34,801 bases of DNA from assembly GCA_027593175.1 (NCBI GenBank), contig JAQCJI010000021.1:1-34801 (forward strand), given 5' to 3'. The stretch's first letter is position 1. Each line of letters starts with the position of its first letter. Both the position numbers and the translations under genes were made by a program. Below are positions 34,615-34,801 of this stretch, one piece after another. The notes beneath the pieces were generated by a model. The model did no database searches. It was not told the DNA's origin and was given only the letters and a program-made list of their open reading frames with translations. The stretch comes from Bacteroidota bacterium. GTDB lineage: Bacteria; Bacteroidota; Bacteroidia; Cytophagales; Cyclobacteriaceae.

Positions 34615-34801
34615 ATGACCAACTGGAAATTTAGTTTACTTACTTCCCTGTTTTTAATTGCTTGGATGCGATCTGAAGCGCAGGAATTGACTGTATTCGA
34701 TGAGGAAAGTCAGAAACCTCTTCTCGGAGTTCTTATCTCTTCCAAAGAACCAAAAACCAATACGCTTACAAACGAAGCTGGTAAAGCAAGCATTGCTTCC
34801 T
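34615..34801 (+). CDS. TonB-dependent receptor with carboxypeptidase-like N-terminal domain, 5' part only
   Basis: The first 62 codons of a gene that runs off the window. A signal peptide (FSLLTSLFLIAWMRSEAQ) is followed by LTVFDEESQKPLLGVLIS and then TNTLTNEAGKASIAS. That is the pattern of the carboxypeptidase-regulatory-like (CarboxypepD_reg) domain found at the N-terminus of Bacteroidota TonB-dependent receptors. The plug, barrel and substrate cannot be seen. A plain exported protein with this domain is the alternative. Confidence 0.75.
   Translation, partial: MTNWKFSLLTSLFLIAWMRSEAQELTVFDEESQKPLLGVLISSKEPKTNTLTNEAGKASIAS

Noticed and set aside
1-34801. CRISPR arrays, insertion sequences, prophage or tRNA/rRNA genes
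   Set aside because: No regular repeats, transposase, integrase, phage or structural RNA signatures were seen on reading both strands.

Overview
The window looks like chromosome from a member of the Bacteroidota, most likely order Cytophagales (Cyclobacteriaceae/Algoriphagus-like). This is inferred from the gene repertoire: an IPExxxVDY protein beside pyk and acpP-fabF-rnc, a long Lgt, YidD, TIGR02757, TIGR03643 and DUF2256 proteins, and a TonB-dependent receptor with a carboxypeptidase-like N-terminal domain. Shine-Dalgarno sequences are almost absent, and several intergenic regions carry the Bacteroidota -7 element TAnnTTTG. I saw no rRNA, tRNA, CRISPR array, prophage or insertion sequence. 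Genes are tightly packed on both strands.

Layout. 1-1.5 kb: tail of accB and complete accC, closed by a perfect 23-bp inverted repeat that also faces pyk. 1.5-3.4 kb (minus): IPExxxVDY protein then pyk. 3.5-8.8 kb (plus): acpP, fabF, rnc, nadE, lgt, so fatty-acid synthesis, RNA processing, NAD synthesis and lipoprotein maturation. 8.8-10.5 kb: yidD (minus) and a BamA-like outer-membrane protein (plus), back to back. 10.5-13.4 kb (minus): LysM protein, a small membrane protein and a TIGR02757 protein. 13.5-19.1 kb (plus): NfeD protease, group II truncated haemoglobin, PlsC acyltransferase, gatC, and a large membrane/TPR protein split by an apparent +1 frameshift. 19.1-24.6 kb (plus): ABC ATPase, cob(I)alamin adenosyltransferase, ilvE, a small exported protein, prfB with the RF2 programmed frameshift, and an MFS transporter. 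24.6-29.8 kb (minus): M24 peptidase, MATE transporter, NUDIX hydrolase, Lrp/AsnC regulator and a TPR protein. 29.9-34.2 kb: a membrane protein, then a photolyase-centred group and a TauE-hydroxylase-small membrane protein operon. 34.6 kb to the end: start of a TonB-dependent receptor.

Most of the window is ordinary housekeeping DNA. The most unusual stretch is 30.5-33.4 kb. A photolyase-family protein lacking about 50-60 residues of its N-terminal alpha/beta domain is coupled to a 47-residue DUF2256 zinc-ribbon-like protein. It is divergent from a TIGR03643 protein. The two divergent start codons sit in mirror positions inside a 53-bp near-perfect palindrome. A membrane di-iron hydroxylase, an 89-residue membrane protein and a TauE/SafE permease lie alongside. 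I infer a light- or oxidative-damage-related module, but the sequence does not prove it.

All family calls come from reading translated sequence and remembered motifs; no database search was run.
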